Positions 1 through 10,010 of a stretch of 64,000 nucleotides of DNA are shown here, piece by piece. Each line of letters opens with the position of its first letter. Positions within the stretch are counted from its first letter, which is position 1. A model generated the notes under the pieces. It was given only the letters and a program-made list of their open reading frames with translations, did no database searches and had not been told where the DNA came from. Location of the stretch: assembly GCF_037975245.1 (NCBI RefSeq), contig NC_092576.1:40817611-40881610 (forward strand), given 5' to 3'. This DNA comes from Apostichopus japonicus (taxonomy: Eukaryota; Echinodermata; Holothuroidea; Aspidochirotida; Stichopodidae). Both the position numbers and the translations under genes were made by a program.

Positions 1-1703
1 CCATGGAGATTATACATTATAAGACTTAATCAAGTCTTCATGACAAGCATCTATAATACATAAGACAAGAAGATGATGGTTAGATGTGTCTCCCATGACT
101 ACACCTTCAGTAACCATGGAGATTATACATTATAAGACTTGATCAAGTCTTCATGACAAGCATCTATAATACATAAGACAAGAAGATGATAGTTAGATGT
201 GTCTCCCATGACTACACCTTCAGTAACCATGGAGATTATACATTATAAGACTTGATCAAGTCTTCATGACAAGCATCTATAATACATAAGACAAGAAGAT
301 GATAGTTAGATGTGTCTCCCATGACTACACCTTCAGTAACCATGGAGATTATACATTATAAGACTTGATCAAGTCTTCATGACAAGCATCTATAATACAT
401 AAGACAAGAAGATGATAGTTAGATGTGTCTCCCATGACTACACCTTCAGTAACCATGGAGATTATACATTATAAGACTTGATCAAGTCTTCATGACAAGC
501 ATCTATAATACATAAGACAAGAAGATGATAGTTAGATGTGTCTCCCATGACTACACCTTCAGTAACCATGGAGATTATACATTATAAAACTTGATCAAGT
601 CTTCATGACAAGCATCTATAATACATAAGACAAAGATGATAGTTAGATGTGTCTCCCATGACTACACCTTCAGTAACCATGGAGATTATACATTATAAGA
701 CTTGATCAAGTCTTCATGACAAGCATCTATAATACATAAGACAAGAAGATGATAGTTAGATGTGTCTCCCATGACTACACCTTCAGTAACCATGGAGATT
801 ATACATTATAAGACTTGATCAAGTCTTCATGACAAGCATCTATAATACATAAGACAAAGATGATAGTTAGATGTGTCTCCCATGACTACACCTTCAGTAA
901 CCATGGAGATTATACATTATAAGACTTGATCAAGTCTTCATGACAAGCATCTATAATACATAAGACAAGAAGATGATAGTTAGATGTGTCTTCCATGACT
1001 ACACCTTCAGTAACCATGGAGATTATACATTATAAGACTTGATCAAGTCTTCATGACAAGCATCTATAATACATAAGACAAGAAGATGATAGTTAGATGT
1101 GTCTCCCATGACTACACCTTCAGTAACCATGGAGATTATACATTATAAGACTTGATCAAGTCTTCATGACAAGCATCTATAATACATAAGACAAAGATGA
1201 TAGTTAGATGTGTCTCCCATGACTACACCTTCAGTAACCATGGAGATTATACATTATAAGACTTGATCAAGTCTTCATGACAAGCATCTATAATACATAA
1301 GACAAGAAGATGATAGTTAGATGTGTCTTCCATGACTACACCTTCAGTAACCATGGAGATTATACATTATAAGACTTGATCAAGTCTTCATGACAAGCAT
1401 CTATAATACATAAGACAAGAAGATGATAGTTAGATGTGTCTCCCATGACTACACCTTCAGTAACCATGGAGATTATACATTATAAGACTTGATCAAGTCT
1501 TCATGACAAGCATCTATAATACATAAGAGAACATGTCAGTTAGATTTGTTTCGCCATGACTACACCTTCAGTAACCATGGAGATTATACATTTTTAGACT
1601 TGATCAAGTCTTCATGACAAGCATCTATAATACATAAGACAAGATGTTAATTGGATTTGTTTCACCATTGCTACACCTTCAGTAACCATGGAGATTATAC
1701 ATT
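1..1703. repeat. 113-bp satellite array, about 15 copies
   Basis: Head-to-tail monomers start with CCATGGAGATTATAC at 1, 114, 227, 340, 453, 566, 677, 790, 901, 1014, 1127, 1238, 1351, 1464 and 1575, with a partial copy at 1686. Most are 113 bp; several are 111 bp through loss of 2 bases in the AGACAAGAAGATG segment. Most monomers carry the perfect 16-bp palindrome AGACTTGATCAAGTCT (TAATCA in the first). The last two monomers are more diverged, as expected at an array edge. The array continues past the left end of the window and stops a few bases before the splice acceptor of the exon at 1716, so it lies in an intron of the RhoGAP gene. Confidence 0.98.
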
Positions 1704-1715
1704 TTTTTTCCACAG

Positions 1716-1757
1716 ACTCTCAAGGACAAGAAACAGCAGAAGAAAAAAGTCAAAAAG
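1716..1757 (+). CDS. RhoGAP exon a (basic linker)
   Basis: A 42-nt exon between TTTCCACAG and GTGAAT, phase 0 on both sides. It encodes TLKDKKQQKKKVKK, a polybasic stretch before the GAP domain. The exon is supported by frame continuity with the next exon, which starts MKKTKIKPGKPKG and is equally basic. Its acceptor pyrimidine tract directly abuts the satellite array. Confidence 0.7.
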
Positions 1758-4700
1758 GTGAATGCAGTTTTTCTCATTCTCATTCTCTTTATTTTTTTTA
1801 TATATTTTACAATTTAATTTAAAGTGGTTATATATTTTTTGGTGTCCCGAATGTGAAAACAATTGAGTCACTCCTATCGACCTTGCAAAATTGTGAGGGG
1901 TACCGCGGATTTCAAAGTCGGCAATGACTATAACGTGGACCGCAAAGTCGTTAATTACTCATATTACGGTTAGATTCATCCAACACGGCAACATACACAA
2001 ATATTGTACTCAAAGCTGAAGCCAATTGAATTAATCAGGTCACACATCTGGAGTCTATACATGCTAAGTTCTTCAATACCGCCCTTATTTCCTTTTCAAG
2101 AGACAATTTTATACTGTAGTTTTGATTTAATAAATTACAGTAGTTATTTTTGGTTTGCTGTATCAACTTGGATTCCCTGTCTATTGTGGTTTTGAAATAT
2201 TAATTGTTCAAGGTCAAATTTATTTTTCATTTTGTCATACAAAACTCAAGAACAAGTAATAATTAATAAAACTGAGGAATGATGATATGTGATCAACACT
2301 AACAGATACAGTGCTTGTTAATTAAAGCTAGTGATCAGTTGGGTGTGCAAGGAAAGGAAAAACTAGGTTTATATATGATAAAAAAAATTTTTTACCATCT
2401 ACATAAATGCAGGTCACATGTCTATGTAACAGGTGTTGGTATTGCTACTGTCAATAAAGCATAGTGTTTAGACTCTTTTGAAAAGCTAGCAGAGAATTAT
2501 TTGATTTATTTGTAGAACAAAGTTTGTGCCAGATGTTGTAAAAATAATTATTAAGCTGTAATTTACCATGAACAGTGTTATGGCGGGTCACACATGTTGA
2601 TGGGGGGGGGGGAGGGTTGGTGAAGGGAGGAGGGTTGGTGAAGGGAGGAGGGTTGGTGAAGGGGAGGGGTTAGTGAAGGGGGAGGGGTAGTGAAGGGGGA
2701 GTGGGTTAGTGAAGAGGGAGGGGGTTAGTGAAGGGGGAGGGTTTGTAAAGGGGAGGGGAGAATTGGATCTGACAAGATGTATGCAATGCAACAGTAGTAA
2801 GATAGACATACCACCAGTATTAAAAGGAGTGGAGATGTTTTCTAACATGCACCACCACCCTATCCCCCCCCATCCCCTCACCCCTTGCAATACCCAAAAC
2901 TCATGTTATTTTATAACAATGTTATTTCAGATGAAGAAAACGAAAATTAAACCAGGCAAGCCGAAGGGACATCTCCGGGACCTTCAGATCGAGGACTTGA
3001 AATTTAACGAATCAGGGGTACCGCCATTTATCGAACAATGCACCCACTTTATTGAGAGAGAAGGTAACAAAATGAAGGTGTTCTTATTTTCAGTTCTAAG
3101 CATTTCCATTACAATCATTCTGTTTTGCAATTGGTCAATTGCACCATCCATAGCCTAACATGTTAACCATATGGGAAATTGAATCCTAAGCATAAATTTG
3201 TAGACATGTAAAAACTATAGACTTGAGATGTTGATAAACCAATGAGGTCTGTTATTGTTTGAAGTACATCTGTTCTTTGATTTTACTACATAGCCAATAA
3301 TTTATGTTAAGATGACAGATATGTCAGTAATCTTTCCACAAACTTTCCAAGGAACCCTAAAGAAACCTGTTAAAAACAGATTATGTGATAAATTGAACCT
3401 TGTAGCTTAGCAAAGCTTACTTTGCAAAAAAACCCACCCCAAAACAGGTCGTACTATCTTGGCATTAGTAAGAGGGAAAACTTTGTTGTTGAAATCGTTA
3501 TCATTGAAAATGGAGGAGGAAGGATATGTAATGAATGTGCCCCCCTCTCGCCCTCCCCTATTTCCTCCTTTTTCTCCCTCTCCTCCTCTCTTACCCTCCC
3601 TCTTCCCCCTTCTCTTTCTCTCTTCCCCCTACTCCCTTTCCCATTCTCTCCCTCCCCGCTACTCTCTCCACCCCTCTCTCTTCCCCCCTTCACTCTTCCC
3701 CCCACCTCTCTCTCTTCCCCCATGCTATTTCCCTCCCCCACTTCTTTATAGTTTGTTGTCATGGAAACATAATTCATTCACATTGGTCTTTACCCACAGG
3801 TATTACATCAGAGGGTATTTATAGGATGCCCGGAAAGACGCAAGACATTGATGAGATCTTGACACACTTTGATCAAGGTTAGTTTTGCAAGAGCAGTGGC
3901 ATAGCCAGAGGGGAGGGGGGGGGGGGTGGGCAGGGGCAGAAATTTCAGGGGAAAAGTGGGGACGGACCAATAAAGCAGAAAGATAAGCATTTGTTATAGT
4001 ACAAGCCGTTACTAGGTACTTGCTACTGGGGGCATGGGAACAGAGATGTGTGTGTTTGTCCCGTCTCAAGACGAAACATGCCTAAGCGACTGCTCGCAAG
4101 TTGGTGGAGACAAAGACGTTATCCTATCTTACAGGTCTCAACAAATAGTTTCAAAAGTACTTGGCGACTGTGACTAAAATTCTACTCGCCAAGACGTAAA
4201 ATTCACTCACCACTATGATTGCTGTTCAAGTTTCCATAGTACAGATCTACAACATCAATACTTTCTGTTAAGAAAGGTTAGGCACTTAGGCAGATACACG
4301 GTGCTACGGAATTGCAAAAATTATGTTTCTGTGCAGTATGAAATTTTAACTTTTTCCACCAAAAGTGAGTTTTGAACAAAGCAAAACATGTCGCAGAATC
4401 ATAAATAAGCAGCTAGGTCTACTGCAGTGTCTCAAACAATTAAAAAATAAGATAGCCTAGCTTCTGTTACATTAGGGCTCCGCTATTACTAGGCATGTAC
4501 TAAACAGTAGCTAGGTGTCTGCGAGTCCTAAGCCTATGCAGTACCTCACTGCTACTTTGAAATGCTGATCATTCGATTTACACTATGTGTAACCAGTTAC
4601 CTACAAGTGTAACCAGTTACCTACAAGTGTAACCAGTTACCTACATGTGTAACCAGTTACCAACATGTGTAACCACTAACATTCATGTGTAACCAGTTAC

Positions 4701-7161
4701 CTACACGGGTATCAGTTACCTATATGTGTAAGGTATGTAACCAGCTACCTACATGTGTAACCACTTCACCTTCATGAGTAACCGCTTCACTTTCATGTAT
4801 AAACCACACACACATTTGTATTTTCTTCTCAGATCCAGACTTTGTGCTAGAAAGTATGAATTATACCATCAACGCCACAGCTTCTGCCATCAAGCAATTC
4901 TTTACCAGACTTCCAGAGCCGATCCTGCCGTACGACGTACAGCACGAACTCATTGAGAGATACAGCCGTAAGAACCTCTTGTCATGCTCACTTGTTGGTT
5001 GAATGTTTAAATGGTGCCTGGTGGAAAAAACAAACTTGATCTGTCTCTGTATTTAGAATAGATATCGAATTTATGAGGAAGTTTGTGAACGTTGAATACG
5101 TGCATAGAGAGTGCCTGGGAAAGCAAATTCCTACTCGCTGCATTGAGAGGTAAACTAAATGAAGGAAATTTCTACCTTTTGTGTTTGAATGTTCAGGGTT
5201 TGTGTTAAAGCTAGATATAATACCCTTAATAATACCCGTAAGGGTATTTAATAATAATTATAAGGGTATATAATAATAATAATAATAATATTACCCTTAA
5301 CCCATTGGTTTCTCCTTGTATGAGCCCCACACTGTCTCATGTGATAATCTGTTTGAGTTTGTAGCTTTGAGGGGTGAAGACTTTGTAAAGTGACTCATTA
5401 TTATTTTGTCTTCTGTTGGTTTTTGTTTTCCTACAGAGATTGACACAGACACATTCTGTGATGAACTGTACTCTGCAATCCACAGTATTACACCACAGAG
5501 ACTCAGCATCCTGAAGTATATGATGTTACATTTAGAAAGGTAAGTAGACTTAAGGCTATTGGTTAATATGATGGACATGATGGGGCTAGATGGGGAGGGG
5601 TAGGGGGGAGGGGTAGGGGGAGTGTTCTGTGATGAACTGTACTCTGCAATCCACAGTATTACACCACAGAGACTCAGCATCTTGAAGTATATGATGTTAT
5701 ATTTAGAAAGGTAAGTAGACTTAAGGCTATTGGTTAAAATGATGGACATGATGGGGTTAGGTGGGGAGGGGCAGGGGTAGGGGGAGGAGGAGTGTTCTGT
5801 GATGAACTGTACTCTGCAATCCACAGTATCACACCACAGAGACTAAGCATCCTGAAGTATATGATGTTACATTTAGAAAGGTAAGTAGACTTCAGGCTAT
5901 CGGTTAAAATGATGGACATGATGGGGTTTGGTGGGGAGGGGCAGGGGTAGGGGGTGGAGGAGTGTTCTGTGATGAACTGTACTCTGCAATCCACAGTATC
6001 ACACCACAGAGACTCAGCATCCTGAAGTATATGATGAGTAAGATGGAGGGTGGAAGCGGGGAAAGGGGGGCAGGTTGATAAGATGGGAGTAAGGTGGAGT
6101 GGGGGAGGGGGGTAGGTTGATTAGATGGGAGTAAGATGGGTGGAAGTGGGGGAGAGGGAGGGGGATGGTTGATGAGATGGGAGTAAGATGGAGGGTGGAA
6201 GCGGGGAAAGGGGGGCAGGTTGATAAGATGGGAGTAAGGTGGAGGGTGGGAGTGGGGGGAGGGGGGTAGGTTGATTAGATGGGAGTAAGATGGAGGTTGG
6301 GAGTGGGGGGAGGGGGGTGGTTGATAAGATGGGAGTAAGATGGAGGTTGGGAGTGGAGGGAGGGGGGCAGGTTGATAAGATGGGAGTAAGATGGAGGTTG
6401 GGAGTGGGGGGAGGGGGGTAGGTTGATACGATGGGAGTAAGATGGAGGTTGGGAGTGGGGGGAGGGGGGTAGGTTGATAAGATGGGAGTAAGATGGAGGT
6501 TGGGAGTGGAGGGAGGGGGGTAGGTTGATAAGATGGGAGTAAGATGGAGGTTGGGAGTGGGGGGAGGGGGGTAGGTTGATACGATGGGAGTAAGATGGAG
6601 GTTGGGAGTGGGGGGAGGGGGTGGTTGATAAGATGGGAGTAAGATGGAGGGTGGAAGTGGGGGAGGGGGTGGTTGATAAGATGGGAGTAAGATGGAGGTT
6701 GGGAGTGGGGGGAGGGGGGTAGGTTGATAAGATGGGAGTAAGATGGAGGTTGGGAGTGGGGGGAGGGAGGGGGTGGTTGATGAGATGGGAGTAAGATGTC
6801 GGGTGGAAGTGGGGGAGTGGGTTTGTTGATTGGAAGTTGCAATCTGTTGGACCTTGCTATTTTGGTGGTTATTAATCAACCATTTTCTTTTCCTTTTAGG
6901 ATAATGCAACAGAGCGAACAAAACAAGATGACCTCCGACAACATTTCCACCTGTTGGTGGCCGTCCATGTTGCACCCTCGGAGTCAGTCTTTCGATGATC
7001 TGGCCATTGAGGCTCAGCTGGCCAACATCTTCAGGCTGCTCATCGAGAGAACAGACTTCTTCTTCGGAGAAGCGGTACAGGAGGAAGAGATGGTGGAGGA
7101 TGGAGATACCCAGGCTCTCCTCTCCAATCAGATGGAAGGCATGGGCGAAGAACTGCGATAG
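1716..7161 (+). CDS. p190-type RhoGAP, 3' part of gene (six coding exons)
   Basis: Exons 1716-1757, 2931-3063, 3800-3877, 4833-4967, 5437-5539 and 6900-7161 join with matching phases and GT-AG borders into 250 codons plus TAG. The product starts with a lysine-rich stretch (TLKDKKQQKKKVKK), then a complete RhoGAP domain: VPPFIEQC, SEGIYR with the catalytic arginine finger, TRLPEPILPY, and NKMTSDNIS followed by WWP, ending soon after FFFGEA with an acidic tail. RhoGAP domains speed GTP hydrolysis by Rho-family GTPases in the cytosol and at membranes. A basic segment just before a C-terminal GAP domain and the CWWP motif are, as I recall, features of ARHGAP5/ARHGAP35 and insect RhoGAPp190. The N-terminal GTPase-like and FF regions expected of p190 would lie left of the window, so family assignment is inference. 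Other RhoGAP classes remain possible. Confidence 0.85.
1840..2115 (+). repeat. Dispersed repeat family R1, copy 1
   Basis: About 270 bp matches 45310-45612 in the same orientation, with shared segments such as GAGTCACTC, GCAATGACTATAACG and GAATTAATCAGGTCACA, and an end near CTTCAATACCGCCC. No terminal repeats or coding signature were recognised. It lies in the intron between RhoGAP exons a and b. Confidence 0.8.
2598..2762. repeat. G-rich minisatellite (GGTTGGTGAAGGGAGGA type)
   Basis: Imperfect repeats of roughly 17-22 bp (GGGTTAGTGAAGGGGGAG) in the intron before RhoGAP exon b. Many runs of 3 to 10 guanines lie on the sense strand, so G-quadruplex formation is plausible. The long open frames across it are a by-product of composition. 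Confidence 0.85.
2931..3063 (+). CDS. RhoGAP exon b (start of GAP domain)
   Basis: Acceptor GTTATTTCAG, donor GAAG|GTAACA, ending in phase 1. It encodes the rest of the basic linker and the first GAP helix (GVPPFIEQCTHFIEREG). Confidence 0.9.
3540..3750 (+). repeat. 200-nt polypyrimidine tract
   Basis: Nearly pure C/T sequence (CCCTCTCTCTTCCCCC and variants) on the sense strand of the intron, ending about 50 nt before the acceptor of RhoGAP exon c. Such mirror-like tracts can form triplex DNA, and the tract may reinforce acceptor recognition. Open frames on both strands here are not genes. Confidence 0.85.
3800..3877 (+). CDS. RhoGAP exon c (arginine finger)
   Basis: Acceptor TTACCCACAG, donor CAAG|GTTAGT. 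The split glycine codon joins exons b and c as REG-ITSEGIYRMPGK. The arginine of EGIYR is the family's catalytic finger. Confidence 0.93.
4587..4800. repeat. 20-bp minisatellite (GTGTAACCAGTTACCTACAT)
   Basis: About ten imperfect copies, degrading towards the 3' side into GAGTAACCGCTTCACTTTCAT. The array ends about 30 nt before the acceptor of RhoGAP exon d. Confidence 0.9.
4833..4967 (+). CDS. RhoGAP exon d
   Basis: Acceptor TTTTCTTCTCAG, donor AGCC|GTAAGA. It encodes DPDFVLESMNYTINATASAI, then the core KQFFTRLPEPILPY, matching the conserved FF-xLPxPL-P motif of RhoGAP domains. Confidence 0.92.
5437..5539 (+). CDS. RhoGAP exon e (source of downstream echoes)
   Basis: Acceptor TTTTCCTACAG, donor GAAAG|GTAAGT, ending in phase 2. 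It encodes IDTDTFCDELYSAIHSITPQ and then RLSILKYMMLHLER. Its 3' 86 nt plus donor and intron start are repeated downstream at 5625-6035. Confidence 0.92.
5625..6035 (+). repeat. Three tandem echoes of RhoGAP exon e tail
   Basis: Segments 5625-5710, 5795-5880 and 5965-6035 repeat exon e from TTCTGTGATGAACTG onward at a period of 170-171 bp. The first two end in an intact AAAG|GTAAGT donor. The third stops at ATGATG and passes into the 51-bp minisatellite. The exon head and its true acceptor are missing. Substitutions I read are few: CTG to TTG and CAT to TAT in echo 1, ATT to ATC and CTC to CTA in echo 2, ATT to ATC in echo 3. No echo has a stop in the exon frame. Confidence 0.95.
6036..6805. 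repeat. 51-bp G-rich minisatellite
   Basis: About 15 copies of a GATGGGAGTAAGATGGAGGT unit with a G-run, roughly 51 bp each, fill the rest of the RhoGAP intron before exon f. Long open frames on the complementary strand (LPPLPTSILLPSYQP periodicity) are repeat artefacts. Confidence 0.93.
6900..7161 (+). CDS. RhoGAP last coding exon f
   Basis: Acceptor TTCCTTTTAG. A split arginine codon joins it to exon e. It encodes IMQQSEQNKMTSDNIS, then STCWWPSMLHP, the last GAP helices (LANIFRLLIERTDFFF) and an acidic tail ending MEGMGEELR with TAG at 7159-7161. Confidence 0.93.
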
Positions 7162-7172
7162 GTCAAAGGTCA
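7160..7172 (+). promoter_or_regulatory. DR1 nuclear-receptor-type element overlapping the stop codon
   Basis: AGGTCAAAGGTCA is a perfect direct repeat of AGGTCA with one-base spacing, the consensus bound by RXR/HNF4/COUP-type receptors. Related copies lie at 7514-7526 (AGGTCAAAGGTTA) and 7632-7644 (GGGTCAAAGGTCA). The match is seen; function is unproven. Confidence 0.4.
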
Positions 7173-8825
7173 CCAGTGGAGCACCGCAGAGGAAGGAACG
7201 TGTCTGCCAACTGTGGGTATATGATGGTGTAGTGGAGCTAATGTGCCGTGCATGTGTATGAGTACCCTGGTGTGATGTCACTGGATGATGAATATGCAAG
7301 AGCATGTTGCTATAGCGACAAGAGGTCAGCTGGATAATTTTGCATGTCTTCACATCTAGATTCATGTTCATGACCAACATGAAGAGAGGCTTGATGAGTA
7401 GAGAGAAGAGTGAATACCGAAAGGTCATAAGTTCAAACACGATGAACTTCAAAAGTGAATTTACTATCCGCTGATAAAGGGTCACGACAGATGTTATAGG
7501 CCGTGAAATGTAAAGGTCAAAGGTTATCTACATTGATCATACACATACAACATTTCGAAAATGTGATAATAGTCTCGGGTAAGCTGTGTTGATATGCAAT
7601 TGTGGTCTTGACTTTATGAACTCTCTCTTCAGGGTCAAAGGTCAAAACTTAGGTGAAATTACTATAGTTTTCTCTTTGATAATCTGAACCTTGTGGATCA
7701 GTCGTTAGTTCAATCTCAAGGAACTCTATCGCTAAGCAAAATTAGAAATGAAATGTCTCCCTCTATGGCAAGGAAATGAAAAAAAGAAAATGTTGATGCT
7801 TGAATTTTAGCTAGTCGACATATTTCAAAAGTTTCTGGGAGGATTTGGTCAGTATTTTTGAAAAGTCCTACAAAGAATGTTCATGGTTTTTCACTATTCA
7901 GATGGTGCTGGGCAAGCCATTTGTAGTATATCTGAGCCACACTTTCAACATTTTCTCAAAGTCAGTAGTGAAACGGGTCACATTTCAAACATTTCCCATT
8001 TCTTTATTTACAAGCTGTTTTGTGTGAGATGTTAAAGCAACAAAATTTTATTTTAAAGCATGGAAGTTATTATTTCATTTCATTTTAGTCTACCTGTGAG
8101 AGTTTTTTCTTAAAAAAATTATATAAAACATCAAGGTGAAAAGTTTGATGCCTGAAATCACTGCCTTTTTATTTATTGGCAGTGAGCTGTTTATTTGGAA
8201 TTGTACAGTATTCAATAGGCAGTAGAAGTGGCATTTTAACTCATTAACAAGAAAAATTCAGAATTAAACTTAAAAGAATGGTAAAAACGAACTAGAGAAA
8301 CTTTTTGTTTAAATTTTTTTTTTAAACCTTTTTGTTAACATTGGCTAGCAGTTTGTATGGTTTCATAACTATTTAGGACATACAGCTAATGAATTTTCAC
8401 GCTAAAAGGCAAATAATAATAATAATAATAATGGCAAATTTAGAATAACTAACCGAGTGAGTGGACTGCTAGTTTATTAATAAAACAATGCTAGATTGAG
8501 TCAAAACATATTTTCAGCCATTTTGAAATTTGGTATTCTGTAGCAGATACCAGAACCTATGTCTCAGGCTTCATAAAACAGATGCAAAGGAATGATTTAA
8601 GAATTGCCACTCCGGTAAAGTTGTAAAATGTCAAACCGTTTTGAGTTAATGGATAAGGAATGTTTCAGTCACTCGTAGGTATCGTTGTCACAGTAACGCA
8701 GTCTGTTAAATCATTGTTCAGTGAGAGTTTGTGAGTAGATCCTTGGTCAGTGTGCTATCCTTCATACTTGATACCTACTTGGGATGATTAACATTCTCCA
8801 ATGATGAATATGCATGAGCTGCTTG

Positions 8826-8838
8826 GGGTCATTGACCT
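8826..8838. promoter_or_regulatory. IR1 nuclear-receptor-type site
   Basis: GGGTCATTGACCT is an inverted repeat of the same half-site with one-base spacing, inside the presumed 3' UTR about 1.2 kb past the last DR1. A chance match is possible. Confidence 0.25.
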
Positions 8839-9987
8839 GTATAACTTGAATTGAGACATGGCTCTAGATACCCTACGTGTCCGTAAGGCAAAAGTGGGTC
8901 GCAAAATGTTTTTTGGTAGGTTATGTGTGGGACTTTCAGGATGTAATAAGCAGCAGTTATTTTTACGACGCTTTAAGCGACCACAAATGTGTCAGAAACC
9001 TGTACAAAAGGAATTAAGACACCAAGCTTAAGACAATACCGCAGAGTGGGTCGCCAACATTTTTGGGTAGGTTTTGTGGGGGACTTTCAGGATGTCAGAG
9101 AGGTTAGCGTAAAGAGTCTCTTTGTAGTTCACATTGATCATTTTTTGGGCTCCCACAGTGTTTGAAACTTGTGTGGTTCCAATTAGGTTAACAATTGCAT
9201 TCTCCACCCTCTCCTGAAACCCTGTTCTCAAAACTTTATCACAGTTAGCCTAGTCAATTTGGAAGCCAGGGATAATGTTGTTATTGCATGGCAAAATGAT
9301 AATCAAAATATTACCTCTTTGGCCTTATGTGTGTCTATATGTGTAGAAGCAGCAGCTGAACGTAAAACGGTGATTTTTTTTGCAACTACAAAATTCCATT
9401 CGCGGACCTTCACTTTTAAGTTAAGAAAGGACTTGTAGTAATACTGTGAATCCTACGGAGTAAATAATACCCACTGATATCAACATGAGGGGGGCAGTTG
9501 GGGGGTGGGGTGGTGGGAGGTTACCTTCAATATAATGACCTTGGATTCCCTGGCTAAAGAATATGGTCACTTTAACCCTGATTACGTTACCTGTGACTAA
9601 CTTGCTACCTTGGACGATGGTATCATTGAAAGTGGTTTGGATGGAGAAGTCAAGTGATAAAGTACTAAGCTCACATAAAGTGTGACTGTGAATAGATTGA
9701 CAGTATGCCTTACACAATAAGCACTGATCCATGTTGTGGATATTGCTGTCTTTGTTTTTTTCTATGTAATTTTTCAATATTTGCGTCCTTTGTTGAGTAT
9801 ACGAGTGTTTCGATCGTCTCGGTTCTGTTTCAGTAAAAAGTTGAATGTTTCAATAAGAATTTTTTTCATTTTTTTTTTTATTGCAGAATCATGTGACATG
9901 TAATTTGTTGGCACTTTTTTTTTTTAATACTTTGTTTTTCTTAATATTTTTTTTTTTTATATATGACGTAATTTGTGATATTCGAAA

Positions 9988-9993
9988 AATAAA
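9988..9993 (+). terminator. Candidate polyadenylation signal of the RhoGAP gene
   Basis: AATAAA follows long T-rich sequence and is followed by TTGTAATATAATAATC. It is the first canonical hexamer in a plausible setting; the second, at 10300-10305, is followed by TTTTAAAGTGTATTTTG. Confidence 0.45.
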
Positions 9994-10010
9994 CTTGTAA
10001 TATAATAATC

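Larger units (their letters stand above)
7162..10010 (+). other. Probable RhoGAP 3' UTR
   Basis: No coding potential follows the TAG. The stretch is A/T-rich with long T runs near 9860-9960. An AATAAA at 9988-9993 is the best polyadenylation signal; a second lies at 10300-10305. The UTR extent is inferred from these signals only. The large open frames inside it have no recognisable protein. Confidence 0.5.

Noticed and set aside
1-1703. CRISPR-like interpretation of the regular array
   Set aside because: Units are continuous near-identical satellite monomers without unique spacers, in a eukaryotic intron.
3892-4554. Possible transposon with GCAGTGGCATAGCC and CTCACTGC ends
   Set aside because: Ends are only weakly inverted and no target duplication was found.
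5904-7485. Minus-strand proline-rich frames of 312 and 454 codons
   Set aside because: They run across the 51-bp minisatellite and antisense to RhoGAP exon f; the periodic PPLPTSILLPSYQP pattern is the repeat.
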